Shown here piece after piece: positions 53,741 through 63,008 of a stretch of DNA of 64,000 bases. Position 1 is the stretch's first letter, and every line of letters begins with the position of its first letter. The notes beneath the pieces are model-generated. The model searched no databases, was not told where the DNA came from, and saw only the letters and a program-made list of their open reading frames with translations. The position numbers and the translations under genes are program-made. Source of the DNA: Niabella ginsenosidivorans (GTDB lineage Bacteria > Bacteroidota > Bacteroidia > Chitinophagales > Chitinophagaceae); contig NZ_CP015772.1 in NCBI RefSeq assembly GCF_001654455.1, positions 4,774,001 to 4,838,000 on the forward strand, read 5' to 3'.

Positions 53741-55438
53741 TTAAATGGATTCCCGGTTCAGGATGTCTTTTATTTTTTGAACCATAGAAGCTGCCTGTCC
53801 GGATCCTGCCGATTTTATACTAAATTCTTTTAATGCATCGGTCAGATCACTTAACTGTTTACTGGTCTTACCGGATCGATTGCTTTTTATTATCCTGATC
53901 TTTTCATACAATTGTATTCCCTCAATAAGTTTTTCAAAACGGATAGAGCTTGTAGCAAATGGATATACCAAAAAGCAGTCACCGGCCGGCGCCATAGTAA
54001 ACCTGCTGTCCTGAAGCGGTTTGTCGGGCCAGCTGTTATAGGCCCAGCGAAGATAACCGTCAAAATGATTGGCGGCTGCATAAATACCTAACCAGGTACT
54101 TTCGGCAGGTGGAGAAAAGGTAAAGCTATTGGGAAAACGTTCTGCACAGCACGTATAATAAGTGCTTTTGAGCTTTTCAGCTTTCCTCCTGTTCAGAACA
54201 CTATCCGGATAAACAAATTTTGATGCCAGGCAATAATCATAAATATCTTTTTCGATCTCCGGATGATAATTGCCTGCCAGTGCAACTTTCCACTTTTTGT
54301 TCAGTGATTTTAGCAGGCCAATGATATACTTCATATCCTCCAGGCCTCTTTCATCCATTGCTATGGTAGTTATATCAAACCATCCTTTTTGTTGAAGATG
54401 CCTTTCAAAATCAATAAGCATCGGTTTCCACATCCGGGCGTATGCATCGCTGCCTGGTTTGCATTTTGTACTTTTCACCTGTTGGGTTGCTTCATCATAA
54501 TAGCTGAAGGATAACCCCCACGGAAGCATTGAATAACAATTGATCTGTTCGTTGATCCCGCAGCTCATCACAAATGCGACGTACCTGTCAAATAAGGAAT
54601 AATCATATTTCCAACTGCCATCCCGTTTTTTGATCCACCTGATTAAAGCCGGATAGTCGTCATACGTTTGATGCCCCCAAGGTTCATTTACAATACTTGT
54701 TGTAATGACCTTTTGTCCGGCTTTTGCCAGCATGCTGTACAGGGAACGCATTGCTTCAAAATGTTCATTGCTCCAAAGTGGTACATGTTCAGCACGTGCC
54801 ACAGCAGCCGGATGTTGCCATAAGTCGAGGTGGAATTTCCATTGCGCCGGCGGAGGCAACGTTTTGTTGATCACCTCTATATTGATTGGCAGTCTGTATT
54901 TTTTCTTTCCTGTTATTTCAATAGCCCCTTTGTAAATACCTGCCGATATGTCCCGGGGAACCTCAATAGATATCCAAACCGGCTGCAGGTTTTTTGTTGT
55001 GCTGTTGCCAGGGCGTGCTGCAAAAAGCGGATCGGCAACCATTGAGGAATCAAATACAATCCCACGCCTGTCAGAAATACAGCTTCTTTCCCTGTTGCCA
55101 AATCCATCCGTCCAAACATACCCTACATAAGACACAGAGAAGGCGCCTTCCGCAATAAGGTTCCCTTTTGCATCTTTTAGCGCAGTTGCCTTAACTTTAA
55201 TACCCGGCAATTGCTGATCAGAGTAAACAAGCAGCTGCTGGCTTATTTTTTCCCCTTTCCATGCCTTGCCGTTCCAGGATGAAGCAAGCGTGGTATTTTT
55301 AGCCAGCGGGTATGAATAACGCATATTGGTATCCGCAAATCCTATAACCAGGCTATCCTCAGGTATGATCGTATAGCTGCAAACCGTAAGTAAACAGACA
55401 AAATAAATTATGCGCTTATAACTGATTATGTTCTTCAT
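53741..55438 (-). CDS. GH123/DUF4091-type glycoside hydrolase
   Basis: The 565-residue exported protein has an N-terminal beta-sandwich (about 30-195) and a TIM-barrel part starting WKFHLDLWQHP. TIAMDERGLEDM contains the adjacent Asp-Glu pair (362-363) used by GH123 beta-N-acetylgalactosaminidases for substrate-assisted catalysis. VNEPWGHQTYDDYP and FNSFTFSPPAESTWL-type segments also fit. GH123 enzymes remove beta-GalNAc from glycosphingolipids, which would be exposed after sialidase action on gangliosides. A less certain DUF4091 family member is the alternative. It follows susD by 102 bases. Confidence 0.78.
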   Translation of the reverse strand: MKNIISYKRIIYFVCLLTVCSYTIIPEDSLVIGFADTNMRYSYPLAKNTTLASSWNGKAWKGEKISQQLLVYSDQQLPGIKVKATALKDAKGNLIAEGAFSVSYVGYVWTDGFGNRERSCISDRRGIVFDSSMVADPLFAARPGNSTTKNLQPVWISIEVPRDISAGIYKGAIEITGKKKYRLPINIEVINKTLPPPAQWKFHLDLWQHPAAVARAEHVPLWSNEHFEAMRSLYSMLAKAGQKVITTSIVNEPWGHQTYDDYPALIRWIKKRDGSWKYDYSLFDRYVAFVMSCGINEQINCYSMLPWGLSFSYYDEATQQVKSTKCKPGSDAYARMWKPMLIDFERHLQQKGWFDITTIAMDERGLEDMKYIIGLLKSLNKKWKVALAGNYHPEIEKDIYDYCLASKFVYPDSVLNRRKAEKLKSTYYTCCAERFPNSFTFSPPAESTWLGIYAAANHFDGYLRWAYNSWPDKPLQDSRFTMAPAGDCFLVYPFATSSIRFEKLIEGIQLYEKIRIIKSNRSGKTSKQLSDLTDALKEFSIKSAGSGQAASMVQKIKDILNRESI

Positions 55439-55540
55439 TAAAATGCTGCCAAAGTATATTTTTTTTTAATATTTCTATCATAAACAGGAAGACTGCTTAA
55501 AAGTTACTTTGCTATTCTGAAACAACCTTCCTGTTTTTTG

Positions 55541-57070
55541 TCAATAACCCGGAGTTTGTGTTAACAACGGATCATTATTCATCATAGTCTGGGAAATAGG
55601 CAACAGCAATTTAGCAGTTGTAGTTGGTGAAAGATAAGAAGGCCTGATCGCCGCATATACATAATCATCTCCGGCTCTTCTCAATGCCCACCAACGTTTT
55701 CCCTCGCCAATGAATTCCCTAAGATATTCATCTAAAATGGCATTCATATTGCTGCTAACCGATCCGTTTGTAAAAAGCTGCGCAGCATCGCCATGTGCTC
55801 TTTTCCTGATCTGGTTAATTTCTGAAGCAGGATCTTCTCCCAGTTTTGTCTTTGCTTCTGCCATCAGCAACAACACATCCGCATAACGGTAAACCGGGTA
55901 ATCATTATTGTATACTTGCGTAGAGCCGGATGTAGTTCCTATAAATTTGGTTAGCAGAATCCCTCTTGTATCAAATGGAGATTTTGCAGTGTACATAACC
56001 CTGAAAGTCTTTGGAATGCGTTGGTCAGTTGTATCAGCCGTTAGCTTGTTAATAGTTGCCTGCGACATTCCTACGCCATTAGCGCCACTTACATATGGAT
56101 ACACGGATAAGACCTTTGGCGTTGTATCTTTTGCAAATGACAGGCCGGAAGCCTGGATATTATTCACCAGAAAACTTGTAAAGGTTGTCTGGGTTGCCTG
56201 TCCCAATTCATAATTTACCGCAAAAATAATTTCAGGGTTATTGCTCTTTTTTGTCGGATCAAAAATATCCGCATAATTGGCGTTTAACATTAACGAGGTT
56301 CCCTGTAAAGCTTCTACTTCTGCCAATGCAGCTTTAGCTGTGGTAAAGTCAGCTTTTCCTCCTTCAAGATGTGTACCCGACCAGATATATACATCTCCTT
56401 TTAGCACAAGCGATGTTATGCGGTTCCAGAAAACACGGTTCCCGGATGGGAAGGTATTAGCATTACCAAACAATTCGAGCGATTTTTCAATATCACTTTT
56501 TATCTGCAGCATTACAGAATCAGGAGTGCTCCGGGCTTTGTAAGTTTCTGCAGCATTGTTTATAGTAATAACCGGCGTTGTTGTTATGGGCACCCCGCCC
56601 CATGTTTTTAGCATTGTGTAATAAATGTATGCTCTTAAACCATACATTTCTGCAACTTCTCTTTGACTGATGGCTGCATCAACCGGGCTTTTAGGCAACA
56701 CATCAATTACGTTGTTAATATTATATATCAGGTTATAAAAACCAGCCCAGTTGTCGAAAGGCACATTTAACGCGCTAATATTATGCGTATATAATTGTAA
56801 CATTCCGGCATTGGGCGACTCTGTATAAATTCCGTCAACCCATATATCAGACCGCATTTCACCCAGGTTAAAAAACGTGCTCACATTTGAACGGAACAAT
56901 GCGTATGCTCCGGCATATAATGTTTGAGCAGCCCCGGCATCCGTGAGTGCCAGAGACTTGCTGATGCGGTCCTGTGGAATCACTTCTTCCAACTGGCGCT
57001 TACATGAAATTAACGATGTGGTAATAGCCACATATAATAACAGTTTATATATTGATGTATTCTGTCTCAT
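55541..57070 (-). CDS. SusD/RagB-like lipoprotein of the sialic-acid locus
   Basis: The 509-residue protein has a lipoprotein signal (TSLISC, Cys23) and RagB/SusD features: RQLEEVIPQDRISKSLALTDAGAAQTLYAGAYALF, MYGLRAYIYYTMLKTWGGVPITTTPV, VYRYADVLLLMAEAKTKLG, INQIRKRAHGD and EFIGEGKRWWALRRAG. It would bind sialic acid or sialylated oligomers at the cell surface, like NanU in related Bacteroidetes loci. It sits 20 bases after its susC partner. Confidence 0.93.
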   Translation of the reverse strand: MRQNTSIYKLLLYVAITTSLISCKRQLEEVIPQDRISKSLALTDAGAAQTLYAGAYALFRSNVSTFFNLGEMRSDIWVDGIYTESPNAGMLQLYTHNISALNVPFDNWAGFYNLIYNINNVIDVLPKSPVDAAISQREVAEMYGLRAYIYYTMLKTWGGVPITTTPVITINNAAETYKARSTPDSVMLQIKSDIEKSLELFGNANTFPSGNRVFWNRITSLVLKGDVYIWSGTHLEGGKADFTTAKAALAEVEALQGTSLMLNANYADIFDPTKKSNNPEIIFAVNYELGQATQTTFTSFLVNNIQASGLSFAKDTTPKVLSVYPYVSGANGVGMSQATINKLTADTTDQRIPKTFRVMYTAKSPFDTRGILLTKFIGTTSGSTQVYNNDYPVYRYADVLLLMAEAKTKLGEDPASEINQIRKRAHGDAAQLFTNGSVSSNMNAILDEYLREFIGEGKRWWALRRAGDDYVYAAIRPSYLSPTTTAKLLLPISQTMMNNDPLLTQTPGY

Positions 57071-57090
57071 CTTTTCTGATTTTGATTCGA

Positions 57091-60000
57091 TTAAAAAGTG
57101 ATTTGGGCGCCAAAAGTCAATCTTTTGGGTAACGGATAACGGCCATTATCAACACCTCCAACTTCAGGGAAAATGCCACTATACTTAGTTATATACATAA
57201 GGTTTGTTCCTGTTAAAGAAAGGCTTATACCTTTTATTTTATTATTCAGTATGCTACTCAACAATTTATTGGTCAGGCTGTAGCTCAATGTCATTTCCCG
57301 CAACATCAGGTAATCACCTTTTTCCCAAAGATTGGCAGCAACAACATTGCCGGAAGCATCGGTAAAACTCCGTCCCTGATTGGCCCAATAGAACAGCGGT
57401 AAAGTTGCGTTTGGATTATCGGGCGTCCACGTATTCAGTACATCCTTTGTACTGTTTTGCGAGCCCTGGGCCTGTGTTAACCCTCTCACCTTACTATTAT
57501 TTAAGATAACAAACCCATACGCATAGTCAAAGGCCGTATATAAATGTATGCCTTTAAACCCTGCATTGAAAAAGAAGCTGCCCAGTCCTTTTGGCGTGGT
57601 ACGCCCAACAAAGACATATTGCCTTGAATCAATGGTATCATTTTTATATACCTGGTACCATTTCGCATCCCCCAGTTGTTTAAATTTTTTATTATCCCCT
57701 GCGTAAGGCAAAAAAGCATTATAAACACTGGCATCAGCCGTTATCATTTCCTGGCTGGTATAAATACCGGCCCATTTAGGCGCCCATACCTCATCATATC
57801 CAACCCGCTGTCCTTCTATCAGGCCATTCACCTGCAGCAGTTGTCCTGGATTGTTGGGATCCCAAACCTGTATAGTTCCCTGCCGGTTGCCCGGTAAACC
57901 ATTATAAGGGAGCTTTACAGCATAGTTCTTAACAGTAAAGTAAGTTGCTCCAAAATCAAGGTTAAACCCTCCTTCTTTTTGGGGCGACACAATTTTTGCA
58001 TTCAGCGTAAATTCCCATCCTCTGTTTTGCAGCTGAGATAAGTTAGTGGTATAACTTGTGAAACCGGTTTGAGCAGATATGGGCAGACTGGCCAATTTAT
58101 CAAAAACGTTCCTGATAAAATAATCTCCGATCAAGGTAATCCGGTTGTCAAAAAAGCCCAGGTCGGCACCAAAGTTCAGTGAGTTTGTCCTTTCCCACCT
58201 TAAATCCGGATTGATGTAACTGGGGGCATATGTTCCTCCCAGGCCATTGTAAACACCAGCGTTTGTATATACCTGCGCTGTAGGATAATAATTGGGAGCA
58301 GGCGTATCAAAAAACTTTAGATTCCCGTTCTCCCCATAGCTTATCCGTGGTTTAACTGTGCTGACGTATTTAGCAATAGCGCTGTTTTTATAAAAATTCT
58401 CGCTATGCAGGTTCCATCCTGCCGAAGCCCCGGGGTATAATCCGTAAAAGTTCTTACTGTCTAATCTGCTGGATCCGTCATACCTGAGAATACCAGTAAA
58501 AAAATATTTATCGCGGAATGAATAATTCACTCTTCCAATGGCTGATGCCAATCGTTCCCAGCCCGAAAAGTTGGATGAAGCGCCTGAAGGATTTACAATC
58601 ACGCCGCCCTGTACCGAAGGGGTATTTGAAGCTACAAGCCAGGGGATAATATCTGTTGGCGCTCCGGATGCAGACCCGGAAAAGGTGTATCGTTTGTAGT
58701 CCTGAAATTCGCCGCCAACCAAAGCGGTAATATTGTGATCATTTATATTTTTGTCAAACTGTAAAAATCCGTTATATATGTATTGTATATCCCGGTAATT
58801 ACTGAACGAAGCAGATCGTGTTGTGTTGAAAGAACCTCCGTTTCCCTGCTGGAATGCCTTGGTAAAATAATTGTTATTCTGGTAGAGCATATACCCGGAA
58901 CCACTCGCAATAAATTTCAGAAAAGGAAGGAATTTGTACTCTATATTCAGGCTTCCCATAAACCGTTGCTGATTGGTGCTGTTGATGTACAGATTACCCC
59001 AGTAAGCAGGGTTCCCTAAAGTAACATCATTAGGCCCGGGCAAGATGGTGCCGGAGGTATCGTTATAATAACGAACGGTTGGAGCAACACCCAAAAAGCG
59101 TTGCATCAGGCCGCCGGTAGCGCCTGTGGTACCGGCAATGCCGGGCTCAGAATAAGGTACTCCCTGCTCAAGGTTATAGGCAGATGTATTTAACATTACC
59201 TTAAAGTTTTTACCAACGTTCAGCGAACCGTTAAAATTCATATTCATACGTTTCAGCCAGGAGCCAACAATTACACCGTTATCCTTTACTGAATTAAGGC
59301 TTAACGCAAACGCTCCCTGATCATTTGCCCCGGAAAATGACAGGGAATGTTCCGTGGTATTTGTTCGCTGCATAATCATAGCTTCCCGTTCCTGTGCAGT
59401 TATTTCCCTGTATAAGATACTGTCCATAGTACCCGGATAAAACGGATTGGGATCTACCAGCAGTTTCCAGTTCGGGTCCGATAGATACTTGCGGTTGGCG
59501 TCTGTTATAAGTTGGGTTGTGTACAACCCTACGGGGGAACTGTTGGTGCTTCCAAATGCCCATCCCCAGGCACCGCTTAGCTGCCCTTTATCACCCGCTA
59601 TATCTGTATGTGTCAGTGAATCTGCTATATATCTTGCCTTTATACCCAGGCGGTTCATCCGGAGATAATCTTCTGCACTTAAATAATCATTTGCAATACT
59701 CCTTGGATAATTGATGGTTTGCCTGATGCTGTACTGCACCTGCGTTTTACCCTTTTTGCCTCTCTTGGTAGTAATCAGCACAACACCATTGGCGGCCCTT
59801 GCCCCATAAATAGCTGCCGATGCCGCATCTTTTAATACATCCATTGATTCAATATCATTCATATCCAGGCCATATAAAGAGGGTACCACGATACCATCAA
59901 CTACAATTAATGGATCTCCCGTTCCGTCAAAGCCGGTACCACCCCGAAAAACAATCCGGGGGGTAGTACCCGGCTGCCCTGTGGTTTGCTGTACCATTAG

Positions 60001-60453
60001 CCCCGGAACCGTACCCTGTAAAGCCGTAGCAACATTTGAATTGGGATTGTGCTCTAAAGCAAGCGGGTTTACTTTTGATGCGGCCCCTGCGAACTCCCTT
60101 CTTTTCTGTGTTCCATAGCCTATGACTACCACCTCGTCCAGCTTGGAAGTTGCCTCAGCAGATAAGCTGACTGAAAGATTGAGTTGCTGCCCCAGTTGCA
60201 GCTGCTTCGTGGTATAACCGGTAAAACTGATTTCAAGCGTATCTCCCTCTCTGGCCTCTATACTAAAATGACCATTTTCATCTACTATTCTGGCAACGGC
60301 ATTACTTTTATTAACAACCGTTGCCCCTGCCAGCACATTACCAGATCCTTCATCAACCACCTTTCCGCTAAATGTTTTGGCCTGCCCCCACATGGCATGT
60401 GATAAAGAAATACTGATCAATACCAGCACCACTTTTAACAAAGCAAATCGCAT
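57091..60453 (-). CDS. SusC-like TonB-dependent transporter of the sialic-acid locus
   Basis: The 1120-residue protein has a signal peptide (cut near MWGQ), a carboxypeptidase-regulatory-like domain (KTFSGKVVDEGSGNVLAGATVV), a DEVVVIGYGTQKRREFAGA connector and the plug (GLMVQQTTGQPGTTPRIVFRGG, PLIVVDGIVVP, LKDAASAAIYGARAANGVVLITTKRGKKG), then the barrel. It is the first gene of the operon and imports sialic acid or sialylated fragments, as NanO does in related loci. Its predicted promoter and a palindromic operator lie just upstream, shared with the divergent FadR-type gene. Confidence 0.93.
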   Translation of the reverse strand: MRFALLKVVLVLISISLSHAMWGQAKTFSGKVVDEGSGNVLAGATVVNKSNAVARIVDENGHFSIEAREGDTLEISFTGYTTKQLQLGQQLNLSVSLSAEATSKLDEVVVIGYGTQKRREFAGAASKVNPLALEHNPNSNVATALQGTVPGLMVQQTTGQPGTTPRIVFRGGTGFDGTGDPLIVVDGIVVPSLYGLDMNDIESMDVLKDAASAAIYGARAANGVVLITTKRGKKGKTQVQYSIRQTINYPRSIANDYLSAEDYLRMNRLGIKARYIADSLTHTDIAGDKGQLSGAWGWAFGSTNSSPVGLYTTQLITDANRKYLSDPNWKLLVDPNPFYPGTMDSILYREITAQEREAMIMQRTNTTEHSLSFSGANDQGAFALSLNSVKDNGVIVGSWLKRMNMNFNGSLNVGKNFKVMLNTSAYNLEQGVPYSEPGIAGTTGATGGLMQRFLGVAPTVRYYNDTSGTILPGPNDVTLGNPAYWGNLYINSTNQQRFMGSLNIEYKFLPFLKFIASGSGYMLYQNNNYFTKAFQQGNGGSFNTTRSASFSNYRDIQYIYNGFLQFDKNINDHNITALVGGEFQDYKRYTFSGSASGAPTDIIPWLVASNTPSVQGGVIVNPSGASSNFSGWERLASAIGRVNYSFRDKYFFTGILRYDGSSRLDSKNFYGLYPGASAGWNLHSENFYKNSAIAKYVSTVKPRISYGENGNLKFFDTPAPNYYPTAQVYTNAGVYNGLGGTYAPSYINPDLRWERTNSLNFGADLGFFDNRITLIGDYFIRNVFDKLASLPISAQTGFTSYTTNLSQLQNRGWEFTLNAKIVSPQKEGGFNLDFGATYFTVKNYAVKLPYNGLPGNRQGTIQVWDPNNPGQLLQVNGLIEGQRVGYDEVWAPKWAGIYTSQEMITADASVYNAFLPYAGDNKKFKQLGDAKWYQVYKNDTIDSRQYVFVGRTTPKGLGSFFFNAGFKGIHLYTAFDYAYGFVILNNSKVRGLTQAQGSQNSTKDVLNTWTPDNPNATLPLFYWANQGRSFTDASGNVVAANLWEKGDYLMLREMTLSYSLTNKLLSSILNNKIKGISLSLTGTNLMYITKYSGIFPEVGGVDNGRYPLPKRLTFGAQITF

Positions 60454-60476
60454 AATTTAAAAATTAATTTATTAAG

Positions 60477-60524
60477 TATTATGTATGACATAATAAAAAT
60501 AGGTGCTTCTTTTTAATTCCCAAA
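60477..60524 (-). promoter_or_regulatory. Promoter and FadR/GntR-type operator of the sialic-acid operon
   Basis: On the minus strand TTTG (60521-60524) is followed after 19 bases by TATTTTTA (60494-60501), a 7 of 8 match to TAnnTTTG. Just downstream, TATTATGTATGACATAATA (60477-60495) is a perfect inverted repeat of 8-base arms around ATG, with the GT-N3-AC core of FadR-family operators. The predicted transcript start falls inside it. Confidence 0.7.
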
Positions 60525-60589
60525 ATTTTTTTTATTTTTTCTTTGCGGTAGTTTTATTTTTATTTGTTGAATTTTTAAACGGCAGTGAT

Positions 60590-61282
60590 GTGAAGCATCT
60601 TTTTAAATCGATCGATAATCATAGCCTGGTAGACCGGGTAGAGGCAAGCCTTATTGACTTGCTGCATCAGCGGAAATTAAAAGTGGGCGACAGCATTCCC
60701 AAAGAGCTGGAATTGGCCACCACGCTGGGCGTAAGCCGTACGGTGATCCGGGAAGCGTTAATGCGGCTGCGGATCATGGGACTGATTGACACCAAAAAGA
60801 AAAAAGGAACAGTAATCACCAGCCCGGATATATTCGGCAACCTGTCTAAAAGCATGAACCCCTATATCTTAAGCGATGATACATTAAAGGAGATCTTTGA
60901 GATCCGCCTGGTGCTTGAAATAGGAATGGCAGACCTGTTATTTAAGCATGTAACCAAAGAAGATATAAAGGAACTGAAGCAAATTATCAAAAATGAGCCT
61001 CTGTCGACAAAAAACCAAATGTTCGAGGCATCGTATGAAATTGCATTTCATGGAAAATTATACCAGATCAGCCACAATGAAACATTAATGAAATTTCAAA
61101 GCCTGTTATTGCCTGTATTTGATTATGTTGAAAAAAGCTCTCTTTTTAAACCCATTGTAAATCCTAAAAAATTCACCTCCCACAAACAGTTGGTCAATAT
61201 CCTTGAAAATGGCACCCCGGAAGAGTTCCGGAACGGCATGCGCAATCATTTGGAAAATCATTTTCTCCGTATGAAAGACTGA
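60590..61282 (+). CDS. FadR-subfamily GntR regulator of the sialic-acid locus
   Basis: The likely start is GTG at 60590, giving 230 residues; the frame is open to 60503 but the upstream residues are hydrophobic and low-complexity, unlike the family. The GntR winged helix spans residues about 10-75 (LVDRVEASLIDLLHQRKLKVGDSIPKELELATTLGVSRTVIREALMRLRIMGLI) and the FCD ligand domain follows (EIFEIRLVLEIGMADLLFKHV, IAFHGKLYQISHN, H near the end in NHLENHFLRM). It is divergent from the operon across a perfect dyad and probably represses it until sialic acid or ManNAc binds. Confidence 0.88.
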   Translation: MKHLFKSIDNHSLVDRVEASLIDLLHQRKLKVGDSIPKELELATTLGVSRTVIREALMRLRIMGLIDTKKKKGTVITSPDIFGNLSKSMNPYILSDDTLKEIFEIRLVLEIGMADLLFKHVTKEDIKELKQIIKNEPLSTKNQMFEASYEIAFHGKLYQISHNETLMKFQSLLLPVFDYVEKSSLFKPIVNPKKFTSHKQLVNILENGTPEEFRNGMRNHLENHFLRMKD

Positions 61283-61332
61283 TCCGCGAAAGCAGCAAAC
61301 TCACTTATAAACAAGTTGCTGTTATGCCCTTT

Positions 61333-62082
61333 TTACGGGTGAAAATACTTTTCAAAACAATCGGCCCAAAAAGCACCCAGCTTCTGAGCTCCTAAAGCAT
61401 TCGGGTGCAGGTAAAAAATACCGGAGGGATTCTTTTCCGGGGTAAAATACTTTTCCGGGTTTTTCTTAAAGAAAGCAAATACCTTTCTGTCTCCTTTTAA
61501 AACAAATTCCGGGTTTTCTTTTATCAATAATTCTAATTGAGGGGTATAGGTTTGCAGCCGCTTTAACCCTTCTTCCAGGTATACTGAACGGTTCTGTGTG
61601 TTCGGACTATACCATATGGGCTGGTGCAACATAAAATGACTGCGGGGGTACCGCTGGTGCAGGCTGTCAATAATTAACTGCAGGTTTCTCTTGTATTGTT
61701 CCGGGGCTACAGGTGCACCCGCAGGGCCTTCTGCAGCGCTGTCGTTGGTGCCCAGCATTATTGAAAAAAGCAGTTCAACCCCGGCATCATAAAGGCTATC
61801 TGCCGCCTGCATCACTTTTGGAAAAAGTCTGTTGGAGGCCGGTAAAAAGTCCGCCGTTGTACTACCGCTGTGTCCACAATTGGCATAACGGATAGGATAC
61901 CCTTTTCGTTCCAGGATCTTTACCATTTGTACGGGCGGCGCTTCTTTTTGAGGCGATCGCAACGTGGCTCCGTAGGTAATGCTGTTGCCGATAAAAACAA
62001 GGGCATAGCGGGTTGGCGACTGTTGCGCCCATGCCTGCATAACAAGCGTACCCAGTAAACACACTATAAATACACGTTTCAT
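61333..62082 (-). CDS. SGNH/GDSL hydrolase family protein
   Basis: The 249-residue exported protein (signal cut after WAQ) has SGNH blocks I (FIGNSITYG, Ser), II (NCGHSGSTT, Gly), III (MLGTND, Asn) and V (FYLHPN, His). The Asp usually three residues before the block V His is Phe here, so the standard triad is incomplete. Family members deacetylate or de-esterify glycans. It is the last gene of a minus-strand unit with the DUF4380 and unknown genes (7-base gap) and convergent with the FadR-type gene. Confidence 0.85.
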   Translation of the reverse strand: MKRVFIVCLLGTLVMQAWAQQSPTRYALVFIGNSITYGATLRSPQKEAPPVQMVKILERKGYPIRYANCGHSGSTTADFLPASNRLFPKVMQAADSLYDAGVELLFSIMLGTNDSAAEGPAGAPVAPEQYKRNLQLIIDSLHQRYPRSHFMLHQPIWYSPNTQNRSVYLEEGLKRLQTYTPQLELLIKENPEFVLKGDRKVFAFFKKNPEKYFTPEKNPSGIFYLHPNALGAQKLGAFWADCFEKYFHP

Positions 62083-62089
62083 ATGCCGG

Positions 62090-63001
62090 TTACTTTATTT
62101 TTTTATTCAATGCTGCCACAATTGACAATAGTGTTTCTTTTGTCTGGTGACCGACATTCCTCAGCAACCATTTCTCGTGGTATTGCAGATATTGACCCGG
62201 TTGTACGTTACTATACTTTCCATGGTTTTCCAGTTCCCGGTACCGGCCCATGGGCGCTACATAAATTTCCGCTGCGCCCTGACCAGGCGGCAGGTCCTTT
62301 TGGGGAACCTCGGGAAAACATTTTACCAACAGCAGCCCGTTGTAATAATGTGCGATCCATCCCTCCTTAATACCTGAAAATAATTTCTGTCCTTTTTTAT
62401 TCCCCGCTCCAGTAGGCGGCAGCCAGAGGATCCCGTTTTCTGTCACGGTGCCGGAAATATCCGATTGAGCGCTGACACCGGGCGCCCCAACCGGGAAGAA
62501 ACTGCATCCGCCCAGGACCCGGGTAACCTCCCAGGGAGCGAGCTTTTTTGACGGGCCGGATGCGTTCCGGATGGTATAACAAATGGCAATTGACGTATCT
62601 GCCTTTGATACTGAAAATTCCTTGATCACCTGTATGCCCTGATCCACCGGGCTGGTCAACCGGATGGATTTTGAAGTGCTTTCCAATTGATACGGCAGCA
62701 GATCCATAACAGAATATTGCGGCCAGTAGGCTGATTGCGGCGAAAGCCAGAGCGTGGCACCATAATAAAGGGGATGCACGGTATCAGATGCCAGCACCTC
62801 TTTACCCGCTTTTTTAAAAGACAGGATCCGCCCGCCTTTTTGAGGCGCCACCGTAAATACCAGGTCGCCAAAGCACAAAGAGATGCAGGAATCAATAGTA
62901 GGCCGTTTTTCTTTATACTGCCGGATGGTTTGCGTTTTTGCTACCGGTAAACTGCCTGATAAAAACGGAATGACCATCAGCAACCATATGCTTTTTTTCA
63001 T
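62090..63001 (-). CDS. DUF4380 protein (aldose epimerase-like fold)
   Basis: From ATG 63001 the protein has 303 residues with a signal peptide (MKKSIWLLMVIPFLSGSLPVAKTQ); the frame upstream of this lies within the preceding gene. The beta-rich body begins FTVAPQKGGRILSFKKAGKEVLA, and has LYYGATLWLSPQ and APWEVTRVLGGCSFFPVG, matching DUF4380, a galactose-mutarotase-like beta-supersandwich. Function is unknown, with sugar binding likely. The 7-base spacing on both sides indicates co-transcription. Confidence 0.75.
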   Translation of the reverse strand: MKKSIWLLMVIPFLSGSLPVAKTQTIRQYKEKRPTIDSCISLCFGDLVFTVAPQKGGRILSFKKAGKEVLASDTVHPLYYGATLWLSPQSAYWPQYSVMDLLPYQLESTSKSIRLTSPVDQGIQVIKEFSVSKADTSIAICYTIRNASGPSKKLAPWEVTRVLGGCSFFPVGAPGVSAQSDISGTVTENGILWLPPTGAGNKKGQKLFSGIKEGWIAHYYNGLLLVKCFPEVPQKDLPPGQGAAEIYVAPMGRYRELENHGKYSNVQPGQYLQYHEKWLLRNVGHQTKETLLSIVAALNKKIK

Positions 63002-63008
63002 AGCTGTG

